This document shows, piece after piece, positions 26,060 to 34,370 of a stretch of DNA of 64,000 nt. The stretch covers positions 124,001-188,000 of the forward strand of contig JAFLKN010000001.1 of assembly GCA_019163175.1 (NCBI GenBank), in the 5' to 3' direction. Under the pieces are notes generated by a model. The model made no database searches. It saw nothing but the letters and a program-made list of their open reading frames with translations, and was not told where the DNA came from. This DNA comes from Prolixibacteraceae bacterium. GTDB lineage: Bacteria; Bacteroidota; Bacteroidia; Bacteroidales; Prolixibacteraceae. The position numbers and the translations under genes were made by a program. Every line of letters begins with the position of its first letter. Positions within the stretch are counted from its first letter, which is position 1.

Positions 26060-27277
26060 TTAGAACATGGCAATTACTTTTTTCAGGGCTTCAATAAACA
26101 CGTCAATTTCTTCTTTGGTATTGTAAAAAGCGAACGAAGCCCGCACCGTTCCCTGAATCCCAAAATGATCCATCAGCGGATCGGCGCAATGATGACCAGT
26201 CCGAACAGCGATTCCAAACTTGTCAAGCATGGTTCCCAGATCAAAGAAGTGCACCCCATCAACATTGAACGAGATTACTCCCGACTTCTCTGGCTGTGTG
26301 CCGTATATGCGCAAGCCGGGAATGCCCAGAAGCTTTTCTGTGGCATAATTTAAAAGTTCGTGTTCCCAGGCTGCCAGATTTTCGATACCAATATTCCGGA
26401 TGTAATCAATGGCGGCACCAAAAGCAATCACACCGCTTATATTGGGAGTTCCAGCTTCAAATTTGTAGGGTAAATCGTTATATGTTGTGCCCGAAAATTT
26501 CACTTCCGAGATCATTTCTCCGCCACCTTGGTAGGGTGGCAATTGATCGAGCAATTCCTTTTTGCCATACAACACGCCAACACCGTTTGGGCCGTACATT
26601 TTATGGGCAGAAAGGGCGTAAAAGTCAACATCCAGTTTTTGAACATCAATATGCAAGTGCGGTGCAGCCTGTGCTCCGTCAACAAATATTCGGATGCCTT
26701 TGGAATGAGCTATTCGTGTAATTTCTGCAATTGGATTGATGGTTCCGAGTACATTGGAAACATGGGCAACTGCAATCAGTTTGGTGCGTGAAGTAATCAG
26801 CTTTTCAAGGTCTTCAATCTGTAGTCGTCCATCATCGTCAATCGGCAACATCACAATTTTTGCTCCTTTACGGCCAGCCATCAACTGCCAGGGAACAATA
26901 TTCGAATGGTGTTCCATTTCCGAAACGATGATTTCATCCTCAGCCTGAATAAATGCTTCGCCAAATGAAAAGGCTACCAGATTGATACTTTCGGTAGTTC
27001 CTTTGGTGAAAATAATCTGTTCGCGGGTTTCGGCATTGATCAGACTTCTTACTTTTTCACGGGTTTCTTCATAGGCGGTGGTAGCTTTATCGGCAAGAAA
27101 GTGTGCTGCGCGGTGAATGTTTCCGTAGTATTCAGTGTATGTTTTGTTCAGTGCATCAATTACCTGCTGAGGCCTTTGTGTAGTGGCCGCATTGTCGAAA
27201 TAAACAAGAGGTCGGTTGTATATTTTTTGTTGAAGAATCGGAAAGTCTTCGCGTATCTTCTGAATATCGAGTGTCAT
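26060..27277 (-). CDS. sufS: SufS cysteine desulfurase
   Basis: The protein has 405 residues, typical length. It is PLP-dependent and takes sulfur from cysteine to make alanine plus enzyme-bound persulfide. VYFDNAATTQRPQQVIDAL opens the fold. EHHSNIVPWQ and FVDGAQAAPHLHIDVQKLDVDFYALSAHKMYGPNG hold the PLP-binding Asp and the Schiff-base Lys in SxHK. VRTGHHCADPLMDHF holds the catalytic loop Cys. It belongs to group II (SufS/CsdA), matching the SufE gene nearby. The promoter element at 27334-27341 is perfect. Confidence 0.97.
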   Translation of the reverse strand: MTLDIQKIREDFPILQQKIYNRPLVYFDNAATTQRPQQVIDALNKTYTEYYGNIHRAAHFLADKATTAYEETREKVRSLINAETREQIIFTKGTTESINLVAFSFGEAFIQAEDEIIVSEMEHHSNIVPWQLMAGRKGAKIVMLPIDDDGRLQIEDLEKLITSRTKLIAVAHVSNVLGTINPIAEITRIAHSKGIRIFVDGAQAAPHLHIDVQKLDVDFYALSAHKMYGPNGVGVLYGKKELLDQLPPYQGGGEMISEVKFSGTTYNDLPYKFEAGTPNISGVIAFGAAIDYIRNIGIENLAAWEHELLNYATEKLLGIPGLRIYGTQPEKSGVISFNVDGVHFFDLGTMLDKFGIAVRTGHHCADPLMDHFGIQGTVRASFAFYNTKEEIDVFIEALKKVIAMF

Positions 27278-27333
27278 AATACTACCATTTTAGTGATCAG
27301 TTTCCTGAAATTATCTACATTCATACTATAGTC

Positions 27334-27341
27334 CAAAGATA
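27334..27341 (-). promoter_or_regulatory. -7 element TATCTTTG (minus) for sufS
   Basis: CAAAGATA is the reverse complement of the best-known form of the element and lies 56 bases before the sufS ATG. It is one of two divergent promoters in the 192-base gap. Confidence 0.6.
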
Positions 27342-27436
27342 AAGAATTAATCTTGCTGCACATTAAACTGGTTAAGTGTGATTCGGATTGTTAAAATTGT
27401 ATTTGATTATATGGTTTATTGTTCATGAAAAAGCTT

Positions 27437-27444
27437 TATATTTG
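27437..27444 (+). promoter_or_regulatory. -7 element TATATTTG
   Basis: A perfect TAnnTTTG match 25 bases before the ATG at 27470. Confidence 0.55.
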
Positions 27445-27469
27445 ACTATAACCAGTTATTAGTCAGTGT

Positions 27470-28603
27470 ATGCCGCAGCAGAGCAATATCCTTTTAAGTG
27501 GTTCTACAGGAATTTTGGGCTCAAATGTTCTATTTGAATTGCTCAGGCAATTTGCATCCGGCGAATTATCAGGAAAACTAGGTTTAATTGTAAGGCCGGG
27601 TACTGGAATTCATTTCAGTTTGGGAAATCGCATCAATCAGATTTTAGATTCCTCATTTATTCCGGATTATTTAAAAGGGTACTCCAGAAGCGAACTTTTA
27701 AAGCCAGTTTTTATCATCCACAAAGAAGTTCACCAGATTTTAAGTTCTGATTTTCCACCGGACTTTACTGGCGTTTTGTTTATTCATATTGCGGGATCAG
27801 TTAATCTGGCAAACTCAGATGTCGTTAGTAATGAAATCGAATACAACAATTATTTGGGGACACAGATTGTTTTAAGAAATACACTTCCGATTCTTCAAAA
27901 ATTTGTTTTTATCAGCACAGCTTATGCCAGCGGGCACCGTGAAGGAATAATCGGAGATGATTTTATGACCTATTCCGATTTTAAGTTTCGTAATCCATAT
28001 GAGCAGTTTAAGAATAGAATTGAACATGAAATCGTGGGTTTTTGTGAGCAAAATCAAATCGAATGGCAAATTCTTCGCCCATCTATCATCTGTGGCCGTT
28101 TAATTGATGCTCCGCTTTATTTTATTCCACGCTTTTCTGTTTTTTACCTGATTTGCAAATTTTTTTATCTCTTGAAAAAATGCCTGCCAGCCGATCCAAT
28201 GATACGGATTTATGTGGCTTCCGATCCTGGATTGAATATTATTCCTGTTGATTATGTGGCAAAAGCTATCAGCCGATTGATTCATAGTTCTATTCAGCAG
28301 GTTAATCTGGTACATACTACCAATGTAAGTATTTCAGACCTTTTCATCATGGGACTTAAAGAATTTAATTACAAGAATTTTTCATTGACAGAACAAAGTA
28401 TTAATGAGCCTACTATTTTCGAGAAACGTTACGATAAAACAATCAATTCACAACTTCTTCCTTATCTGGAAACACCGGCTCATCAGTTTGATTCGACACT
28501 TGTCAGGCAGGTACTGCACGATTTTAAAGAGCCTGATGTTCTTGCTCAATTTAAAGGACTTATCCGCTTTGCTGCCGAACATCATTTTAAAACTATTTAT
28601 TAG
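27470..28603 (+). CDS. SDR-type NAD(P)-dependent reductase (thioester-reductase / NAD_binding_4-like)
   Basis: The protein has 377 residues. NILLSGSTGILGSNVLFELLRQF is a Rossmann GxTGxxG start. The middle has VLFIHIAGSVNLA, KFVFISTAYASGHREG and NPYEQFKNRIEHEIVGFC, where the Tyr and Lys of the SDR active site (YxxxK) sit as Y-E-Q-F-K. WQILRPSIICGR is the family's substrate-side motif. Relatives reduce acyl thioesters or act on fatty acyl groups. Cofactor preference and substrate are not clear. It has its own promoter and no neighbouring carrier-protein gene. Confidence 0.8.
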   Translation: MPQQSNILLSGSTGILGSNVLFELLRQFASGELSGKLGLIVRPGTGIHFSLGNRINQILDSSFIPDYLKGYSRSELLKPVFIIHKEVHQILSSDFPPDFTGVLFIHIAGSVNLANSDVVSNEIEYNNYLGTQIVLRNTLPILQKFVFISTAYASGHREGIIGDDFMTYSDFKFRNPYEQFKNRIEHEIVGFCEQNQIEWQILRPSIICGRLIDAPLYFIPRFSVFYLICKFFYLLKKCLPADPMIRIYVASDPGLNIIPVDYVAKAISRLIHSSIQQVNLVHTTNVSISDLFIMGLKEFNYKNFSLTEQSINEPTIFEKRYDKTINSQLLPYLETPAHQFDSTLVRQVLHDFKEPDVLAQFKGLIRFAAEHHFKTIY

Positions 28604-28701
28604 CTCCTACAAACTCCGACGCTACAATCTTTTTTTCATTCTCAACCCTTACCGTTTCGAATATTGGTTAATTTTATCGCTTCAAATAATAATTTCATAA
28701 T

Positions 28702-30078
28702 ATGATTAAGAAGTTGCAAATTCTGTTAATTCTGATATTGACAGTTATTTCGGTTTTTGGGCAGAGCCTTACAACTGGCGAGTTGGCTAAAATCAAATCG
28801 GAGTTCAAAAAGGATGCTTATACGAAGGCCATGCAGAACGCGCTTTCGTCAAATGATATCACCAAATTGGCCTGGAATCGCGATAATGTGGGTGCCACTG
28901 ACCATTTGTTTACCTATCGGGTTGATGTTTCCGGTATTACCGATCAGAAAAGTTCAGGTCGTTGCTGGATGTTCAGTTCATTAAATCTTTTCAGGCCAAT
29001 GGCAATGAAGCAGTTTAATGTAGCCGAATTTGAATTTTCAGAAAACTACCTTTATTTCTACGATTTGCTCGAAAAGTCCAATCTTTTTCTGGATAATTCA
29101 ATAAGCTCGGCCAATCTTTCAATTGATGATCAAAAGGTGAAATGGTATTTGCGCTCTCCTGTCGATGATGGCGGGCAATGGATCAATTTTGTAAACCTGG
29201 CTAAGAAATACGGAATGGTTCCGAAAGAAGCAATGGGTGAAACCAATTCGAGCGAAAATACAGGGTGGATGACCAAACTGATCAACACGAAACTGCGTGA
29301 AGATGCACTTGAACTTCGCGAAATGGTTGCCGCCAAAGCCGATCAGAAGAAATTAGCTACACGTAAACTTGCAATGCTTTCAGAGATTTACCGCATGCTC
29401 GCACTCAATCTAGGCGAACCACCTACCGAGTTTCAGTGGCGTTTCAAAACCAAAGACAAAAAAATAAGCGAAACAAAATCGTATACTCCGCTGAGTTTTA
29501 TGGCCGAAGTATTTGGCGAAACCAGACTCGATGATTTTGTAATGTTGATGAACGATCCGTCACGTCCATATTGGAAACATTATGAAGTTGAAAATTACCG
29601 GAATACGCAGGAAGGCGAAAATTGGCACTATGTAAATCTTCCGAATGAGGTGATCAAGGAATTTTGTATTGCTTCGATCAAAAATAATGAAGCTCTTTAT
29701 GCTTCGTGCGATGTAGGTAAGCAATTGCGCCGCGATGTTGGGATTTTGGACGTTGACAATTTCGATTTTGAATCAGTTTATGGAGTCAAATTCGGAATGA
29801 ATAAAGCCCAACGCATCCAAACCGGCGATAGCGGTTCAAGCCACGGAATGGCATTGATTGCCGTTGATGTTGACGCACAGGGAAAACCGATGAAATGGCA
29901 GTTCGAAAATAGTTGGGGATCTGCTGCAGGAGAAAAGGGTTATCTTACGTTTACCGATGCCTGGTTTAACGAATACATGTTCCGGTTTGTGGTTCAAAAG
30001 AAATACCTCAGCCCTAAGGTGCTCGAAATTTACGGTCAAAAACCAGAGATGCTGCCACCGTGGGATCCGATGTTTTAA
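28702..30078 (+). CDS. C1-family cysteine peptidase (aminopeptidase C / bleomycin-hydrolase type), secreted
   Basis: The protein has 458 residues. An N-terminal signal peptide (MIKKLQILLILILTVISVFGQ) makes it exported, unlike cytosolic PepC. The catalytic Cys lies in QKSSGRCWMFSSLNLF, the His in SGSSHGMALIAVDVD and the Asn in WQFENSWGSAAGEKGYLTF. The C-terminus is longer than that of papain and ends PPWDPMF, as in the bleomycin-hydrolase branch. It probably trims peptides in the periplasm. The 98-base upstream gap shows no clear -7 element. Confidence 0.93.
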   Translation: MIKKLQILLILILTVISVFGQSLTTGELAKIKSEFKKDAYTKAMQNALSSNDITKLAWNRDNVGATDHLFTYRVDVSGITDQKSSGRCWMFSSLNLFRPMAMKQFNVAEFEFSENYLYFYDLLEKSNLFLDNSISSANLSIDDQKVKWYLRSPVDDGGQWINFVNLAKKYGMVPKEAMGETNSSENTGWMTKLINTKLREDALELREMVAAKADQKKLATRKLAMLSEIYRMLALNLGEPPTEFQWRFKTKDKKISETKSYTPLSFMAEVFGETRLDDFVMLMNDPSRPYWKHYEVENYRNTQEGENWHYVNLPNEVIKEFCIASIKNNEALYASCDVGKQLRRDVGILDVDNFDFESVYGVKFGMNKAQRIQTGDSGSSHGMALIAVDVDAQGKPMKWQFENSWGSAAGEKGYLTFTDAWFNEYMFRFVVQKKYLSPKVLEIYGQKPEMLPPWDPMF

Positions 30079-30110
30079 GTTTTAATAATTGTTCTTTATG
30101 AGATGAAATT

Positions 30111-30299
30111 ATGAGAGAGAAAATTAGAAAATTCATCAGTCTCTGGACAAAGATTAGTTCATCAGTTTTACTTCTGATTGTACTTCTTAGATTATTTGAT
30201 ATTACTTTTAAATTAGATGTCTACATTATTTGTTTCCTTCTTGGAGTTTACACCTGTCTGGTTGCTTTAAATAGACTCCAATACAAAGATGTAGAATAG
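30111..30299 (+). CDS. Small hydrophobic protein, 62 residues, two membrane segments
   Basis: An ATG-started frame with two hydrophobic stretches (SSSVLLLIVLLRLF and LDVYIICFLLGVYTCLVAL) separated by a short polar loop, and a basic N-terminus (MREKIRKF). It lies alone between pepC-like and dapF-like genes on the same strand. Base composition is more AT-rich than its neighbours. I recognise no family. It may be a real small membrane protein or a chance frame; the basic start and clean membrane pattern make the former a little more likely. Confidence 0.4.
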   Translation: MREKIRKFISLWTKISSSVLLLIVLLRLFDITFKLDVYIICFLLGVYTCLVALNRLQYKDVE

Positions 30300-30346
30300 G
30301 CGCGCACTGTTTGTTTTTTTACAATTCATAAACAAAAAAAATACCC

Positions 30347-31213
30347 ATGCAAAACTTTTTTGTCAAATCACACGGTCTCGGAAACGACTATTTTGTACTC
30401 AACGAAGCCGAACTTTCTTTCAGTCTGAACGAAAAGAGTATTCAGTTGCTTTGCGATGTGCATTATGGCATTGGTTCTGATGGAATCTTGCTAAAAGTGG
30501 CCTCGTCGAAAGCCGATTTTGGTCTGAAAATATATAATCCGGATGGTTCGGAAGCCGAGAAAAGCGGGAATGGTCTGCGCATTTTTGCTAAATACCTTTA
30601 CGATTACGGGCATACTTCAGGTAAAATTTTTACCATCGAAACCTTGGGTGGTGTTGTAACGGCCGAAGTTACTCAGGAAACCAATGGCAAAGCCAATCAG
30701 GTGAAGGTGGATATGGGTAAAGCGATTTTTAATTCGCATCAGGTTCCGGTAAATTGCGACGAACCTGAGTGTTTCGATCATCCACTAAATATTGTTGACG
30801 AAACGTATCTGATCAATTGTGTGTCGGTTGGAAATCCGCATTGCGTAATTGTTTGCAGTAAATTAACGAAAGCCGAAATCATAAAACATGGGGCCGAAAT
30901 CGAGAATCATCCGATGTTCCCCAACCGCATCAATGTGCAGTTTGCCAAGGTAATTTCGCGCAATGAAGTGGAAATTCTGATCTGGGAGCGTGGCGCTGGC
31001 TATACATTGGCCTCCGGAAGTTCATCGTGCGCTGTAGCTGCTGTTATGGTTAAAAAGGGTTTGACTGATCGTAAATTAACTTTAAAGATGCCGGGAGGAA
31101 CACTTCAGATCGAAATTGATGAGGCATGGAATATTCGCATGGAAGGCGCCGTAAAAGAAATCGCATCAGGCTATTTAAGTGATGAACTGATTGCTGATGT
31201 GCTTTGTTTATAA
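30347..31213 (+). CDS. DapF-fold epimerase-like protein with both catalytic Cys replaced by Ser
   Basis: The protein has 288 residues and the full DapF double-hotdog layout: SHGLGNDYFVLNEAEL, GIGSDGILLK, NPDGSEAEKSGNGLRIFAKYL, SVGNPHCVIVC, NRINVQFAKV and ERGAGYTLASGSSSCAVAAV. In true diaminopimelate epimerase the two active-site residues are Cys in CGNG and ACGTG. Here residue 73 is Ser (AGC, 30563-30565) and residue 223 is Ser (TCC, 31013-31015). All surrounding signature residues are kept, including the Cys at 228. It may be a Ser-using branch with altered chemistry or a non-DAP substrate. A LysA-type gene follows 40 bases later. I do not give the symbol dapF because of this. Confidence 0.8.
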   Translation: MQNFFVKSHGLGNDYFVLNEAELSFSLNEKSIQLLCDVHYGIGSDGILLKVASSKADFGLKIYNPDGSEAEKSGNGLRIFAKYLYDYGHTSGKIFTIETLGGVVTAEVTQETNGKANQVKVDMGKAIFNSHQVPVNCDEPECFDHPLNIVDETYLINCVSVGNPHCVIVCSKLTKAEIIKHGAEIENHPMFPNRINVQFAKVISRNEVEILIWERGAGYTLASGSSSCAVAAVMVKKGLTDRKLTLKMPGGTLQIEIDEAWNIRMEGAVKEIASGYLSDELIADVLCL

Positions 31214-31220
31214 AAATCTG

Positions 31221-31228
31221 TAAATTTG
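31221..31228 (+). promoter_or_regulatory. -7 element TAAATTTG
   Basis: A perfect TAnnTTTG match between the dapF-like stop and the decarboxylase ATG (25 bases upstream). It would allow the decarboxylase to be made separately. Confidence 0.5.
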
Positions 31229-31253
31229 CAGCCCAATATATTTTTAAATTAAA

Positions 31254-32519
31254 ATGACTACAAAACAAATTCCTTTTTCAAAACAACAGATCGAAAAGAT
31301 CATCGAACAATATCCAACTCCTTTTCATATTTACGATGAAAAAGGGATTCGCGAATATGCCCGGAAATTTACCAAAGCATTTGCGTGGAATCCAGGCTTT
31401 AAAGAATATTACGCCATCAAATCGGCGCCAAATCCGTATTTGATGAAAATTATGCGCGAAGAAGGCTTTGGCATAGACTGTAGTTCAGTTGCCGAATTGG
31501 TTTTGGCCGAAAAACTAGGGATGAAGGGCGACGAAATCATGTTTACTTCCAACGATACACCAGCTTACGAATACAAAAAAGCCATTGATCTAGGTGCCAT
31601 CGTTAATCTCGATGATATTTCACACATCGAATATCTGGAGAAAAATGTGGGTTTACCCGAGTTGGTTTGCTTTCGCTACAATCCTGGAGCATTAAAAGAA
31701 GGGAACACAATTATTGGTCATCCGGAGGAAGCCAAATATGGGTTTACACGCGAGCAATTGTTCGAAGGTTACCAGATGTTGATCGATAAAGGAGTTACCC
31801 GTTTTGGCCTGCACACTATGGTGGCATCAAACGAACTGGATGCAGCTTATTTTGTTGAAACTGCTGAATTACTCTTCGATCTTATTGTGGAACTCGATCA
31901 GCGACTGGGAATTAAAATTGAATTCGCCAATCTGGGTGGCGGTATCGGAATTCCTTATCGTCCGACCGATCAGCCAGTAGATCTGGATTTTATGAGCCAG
32001 GGAATTAAAAAACTTTACCAGGAAAAAATTGAAGCCAATGGGTTAGCACCACTCCGGATTTATTTCGAATCGGGACGAGCAATGACTGGCCCATTCGGAT
32101 TTTTGGTCTCACAAGTGTTGCACATCAAGAAAACATATAAGCAATATGCCGGATTGGATTCCTGTATGGCAAACTTAATGCGCCCGGCATTATATGGATC
32201 TTATCACCACATTACCGTTATGGGTAAAGAGTATGAGCCACAAGACCAGGTATATGATGTTACTGGTTCGTTATGCGAAAACAATGATAAATTCGCAATC
32301 AACCGAAAGCTGCCGGCAATAGCTTCAGGCGATATTGTGGTAATTCATGATACCGGGGCGCATGGTCATGCTATGGGATTTAATTACAATGGTAAAACGC
32401 GTTCGGCTGAATTGTTGCTTCGCGAGAATGGTGAAGTTGTTCAGATTCGTCGTGCCGAAACTCTTGACGATTATTTTGCAACCCTCGATTTTGGTGGGTT
32501 GGCAAATTTTAAAGTTTAA
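31254..32519 (+). CDS. LysA-type PLP decarboxylase (diaminopimelate decarboxylase-like, divergent)
   Basis: The protein has 421 residues, fold-type III PLP decarboxylase. Lys56 in YYAIKSAPNPYL is the Schiff-base residue. GFGIDCSSVAEL, the phosphate loop LGGGIGIPY, and GSLCENNDKFAINRKLP (the Cys/Asp pair from the partner subunit) are all present. Two family motifs differ: the usual EPGR reads ESGR (FESGRAMTGPFG) and the usual GAYG reads GAHG (DTGAHGHAMGFNYNG). It may decarboxylate meso-DAP to lysine, completing a DapL route (dapL at 40881), or a related diamino acid. A hairpin terminator follows (32544-32580). Confidence 0.82.
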   Translation: MTTKQIPFSKQQIEKIIEQYPTPFHIYDEKGIREYARKFTKAFAWNPGFKEYYAIKSAPNPYLMKIMREEGFGIDCSSVAELVLAEKLGMKGDEIMFTSNDTPAYEYKKAIDLGAIVNLDDISHIEYLEKNVGLPELVCFRYNPGALKEGNTIIGHPEEAKYGFTREQLFEGYQMLIDKGVTRFGLHTMVASNELDAAYFVETAELLFDLIVELDQRLGIKIEFANLGGGIGIPYRPTDQPVDLDFMSQGIKKLYQEKIEANGLAPLRIYFESGRAMTGPFGFLVSQVLHIKKTYKQYAGLDSCMANLMRPALYGSYHHITVMGKEYEPQDQVYDVTGSLCENNDKFAINRKLPAIASGDIVVIHDTGAHGHAMGFNYNGKTRSAELLLRENGEVVQIRRAETLDDYFATLDFGGLANFKV

Positions 32520-32543
32520 TAGATAAATACTCCGATAAATGAG

Positions 32544-32580
32544 AAAGGATGTCGAAATTGCATTTTGGCATCCTTTTTCT
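32544..32580 (+). terminator. Intrinsic terminator after the decarboxylase
   Basis: AAAGGATG (32544-32551) pairs with CATCCTTT (32569-32576), followed by TTCT. Confidence 0.7.
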
Positions 32581-32614
32581 TATATTTAGGAGATACTTTT
32601 CACCATAGGGAAAC

Positions 32615-33736
32615 ATGAAAATCGGATTTGATGCCAAGCGCGCTTTTAATAATTCTGCCGGTCTGGGAAACTTCAGCCGTAACAGCATTAATGCACTTGC
32701 CCTTCAGTTTCCGACCGACAAGTATTTTCTGTTTACCCCGGAAAATAAAAAACTACTTTATACAGCTCCTGATAATTCTACTGAAATAAAGCCAGATAGT
32801 CTTCTTTGGAAAGCGCTTAAAAATGTTTGGCGAAGTTTTAAGATTACCCGAATTGCAAAAGAAGAAAAACTGGATGTTTACCACGGTTTGAGTCACGAAT
32901 TACCTCTTGGTATTGAGAAAACCGGAGTAAAGCTGGTAGTAACCATTCATGATTTGATTTATTTGCGGCATCCGGAATATTATCCAACGATTGACCGGAA
33001 AATTTATGATCGAAAATTCAGACATGCCTGTAAAGTTGCAGACCGTATTCATGCAATTTCAGAACAGACCAAACAAGATTTAATGAAGTACTTCTGGGTT
33101 TCTGAAGAAAGAATTGCCGTTATTTACCAATCGATTAATCCGGTTTTTTTCGGGCAGGTTGAAATCGCCAGGAAACAGGAACTTCGGAAAAAATATCAGC
33201 TTCCAATTAAATTTATCCTTTCAGTTGGAACCGTTGAACCGAGAAAAAATCTTTTGGGTTTGCTCGAAGGAATGATTCTGTCAGAGTCTTTTGTGCCACT
33301 AGTTGTAGTTGGTAAATTAACTGATTATCAGTATAAAGTGCAAAAATTTATTGAGGCCGACCTTAACCGCTTGCAGGTATTTTTCCTGTCTCAAATTCAG
33401 GATGATGAACTGGCAGTTATCTATCAAATGGCCGAAGTGATGGTTTATCCATCACATTACGAAGGATTTGGACTTCCGGTTGCTGAGGCTCAGGCCTCCG
33501 GATGCCCGGTAATTACATCAAATACCAGCAGTTTGCCTGAAGCGGGTGGAGATGCAGCACTTTATGTCGACCCGGAGAACCCCGAAGAAATTGGCAAAGC
33601 GCTTAAAACATTACTGGCAGATCAAGCTTTAAAAGCAACGCTTATTGCCAAAGGAAAACTGAATGCACAACGTTTTACGGCAGAAAGTTTTGCTACACAA
33701 TTGAAACAACTTTATAATACAGTTTTGAATGATTGA
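32615..33736 (+). CDS. Family 4 glycosyltransferase
   Basis: The protein has 373 residues with a GT-B fold. The N-terminus reads KIGFDAKRAFNNSAGLGNFSRN (acceptor side). The C-terminal nucleotide-sugar domain has FILSVGTVEPRKNLLGLLEGM, VVVGKLTDYQYKV and the catalytic EX7E-type stretch VYPSHYEGFGLPVAEAQASGCPVITSNTSSLPEAGGDAALYVDP. It probably adds a sugar in surface glycan synthesis. It overlaps yrdC by 8 bases, so the two are co-transcribed despite unlike functions. Confidence 0.92.
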   Translation: MKIGFDAKRAFNNSAGLGNFSRNSINALALQFPTDKYFLFTPENKKLLYTAPDNSTEIKPDSLLWKALKNVWRSFKITRIAKEEKLDVYHGLSHELPLGIEKTGVKLVVTIHDLIYLRHPEYYPTIDRKIYDRKFRHACKVADRIHAISEQTKQDLMKYFWVSEERIAVIYQSINPVFFGQVEIARKQELRKKYQLPIKFILSVGTVEPRKNLLGLLEGMILSESFVPLVVVGKLTDYQYKVQKFIEADLNRLQVFFLSQIQDDELAVIYQMAEVMVYPSHYEGFGLPVAEAQASGCPVITSNTSSLPEAGGDAALYVDPENPEEIGKALKTLLADQALKATLIAKGKLNAQRFTAESFATQLKQLYNTVLND

Positions 33737-34292
33737 TGATATTAAAGCTGCGCTTGCAGTGCTTCAAAAAGGTGGAGTAATTTTATATCCGACTGATACG
33801 ATTTGGGGATTGGGATGTGATGCGAGCAATGAGGAGGCCGTAAAAAGAATATACAACATCAAAAATCGCATCGACTCGAAAAGCATGTTGGTACTGATGG
33901 AAAATGCAGCATTACTGGAACGCTATGTTGATGAGGTTCCTGAAATTGCCTACGACTTGATTGAGCTGAGCGATAAACCACTCACCATTATTTACGATGG
34001 CGCTAAGAATCTGGCGAAAAACCTGATTGCCGATGATGGAAGTATCGGTATCCGATTGACTACCGAAGCCTTTAGCAGCGATTTGATCCGCAGATTTAAA
34101 CGACCCATAGTTTCCACATCAGCCAACATTAGCGGAAAACCTTCGCCAGCTTGCTTCGAAGAAATTGATCAGGAGATTATTGATGCAGTTGATTACGTAG
34201 TTAACTATCGTCAGGATGATACACAAAAAGCCGTTCCATCGAGTATCATGAAACTTGGTCGCGGAGGCGAAATCAAAATTATCAGACCGTAA
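33729..34292 (+). CDS. L-threonylcarbamoyladenylate synthase (YrdC/Sua5 family)
   Basis: The protein has 187 residues. GGVILYPTDTIWGLGCDASNEEAVKRIYNIKNR is the YrdC nucleotide and bicarbonate site, SKSMLVLMEN follows, and RFKRPIVSTSANISGKPSP is the C-terminal motif. It makes the threonylcarbamoyl-AMP intermediate for t6A37 in tRNA. It is YrdC-length, without the extra Sua5 C-terminal domain. MtaB (20213-21520) would modify the t6A that results. It is translationally coupled to the preceding glycosyltransferase. Confidence 0.95.
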   Translation: MIDDIKAALAVLQKGGVILYPTDTIWGLGCDASNEEAVKRIYNIKNRIDSKSMLVLMENAALLERYVDEVPEIAYDLIELSDKPLTIIYDGAKNLAKNLIADDGSIGIRLTTEAFSSDLIRRFKRPIVSTSANISGKPSPACFEEIDQEIIDAVDYVVNYRQDDTQKAVPSSIMKLGRGGEIKIIRP

Positions 34293-34330
34293 AACACGAG
34301 TATTCAGCGAACCGTTGCATTTGTCAGCGC

Positions 34331-34361
34331 GGAACTTGAAACTTGGAACTTTAAACTTTGA
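34331..34361. repeat. Degenerate heptamer repeat (nAACTTn x4)
   Basis: ACTT recurs at 34334, 34341, 34348 and 34355, exactly 7 bases apart, with the unit (G/A)AACTT(G/T). It lies just before the ATG at 34371. Confidence 0.55.
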
Positions 34362-34370
34362 ATTCATTAA

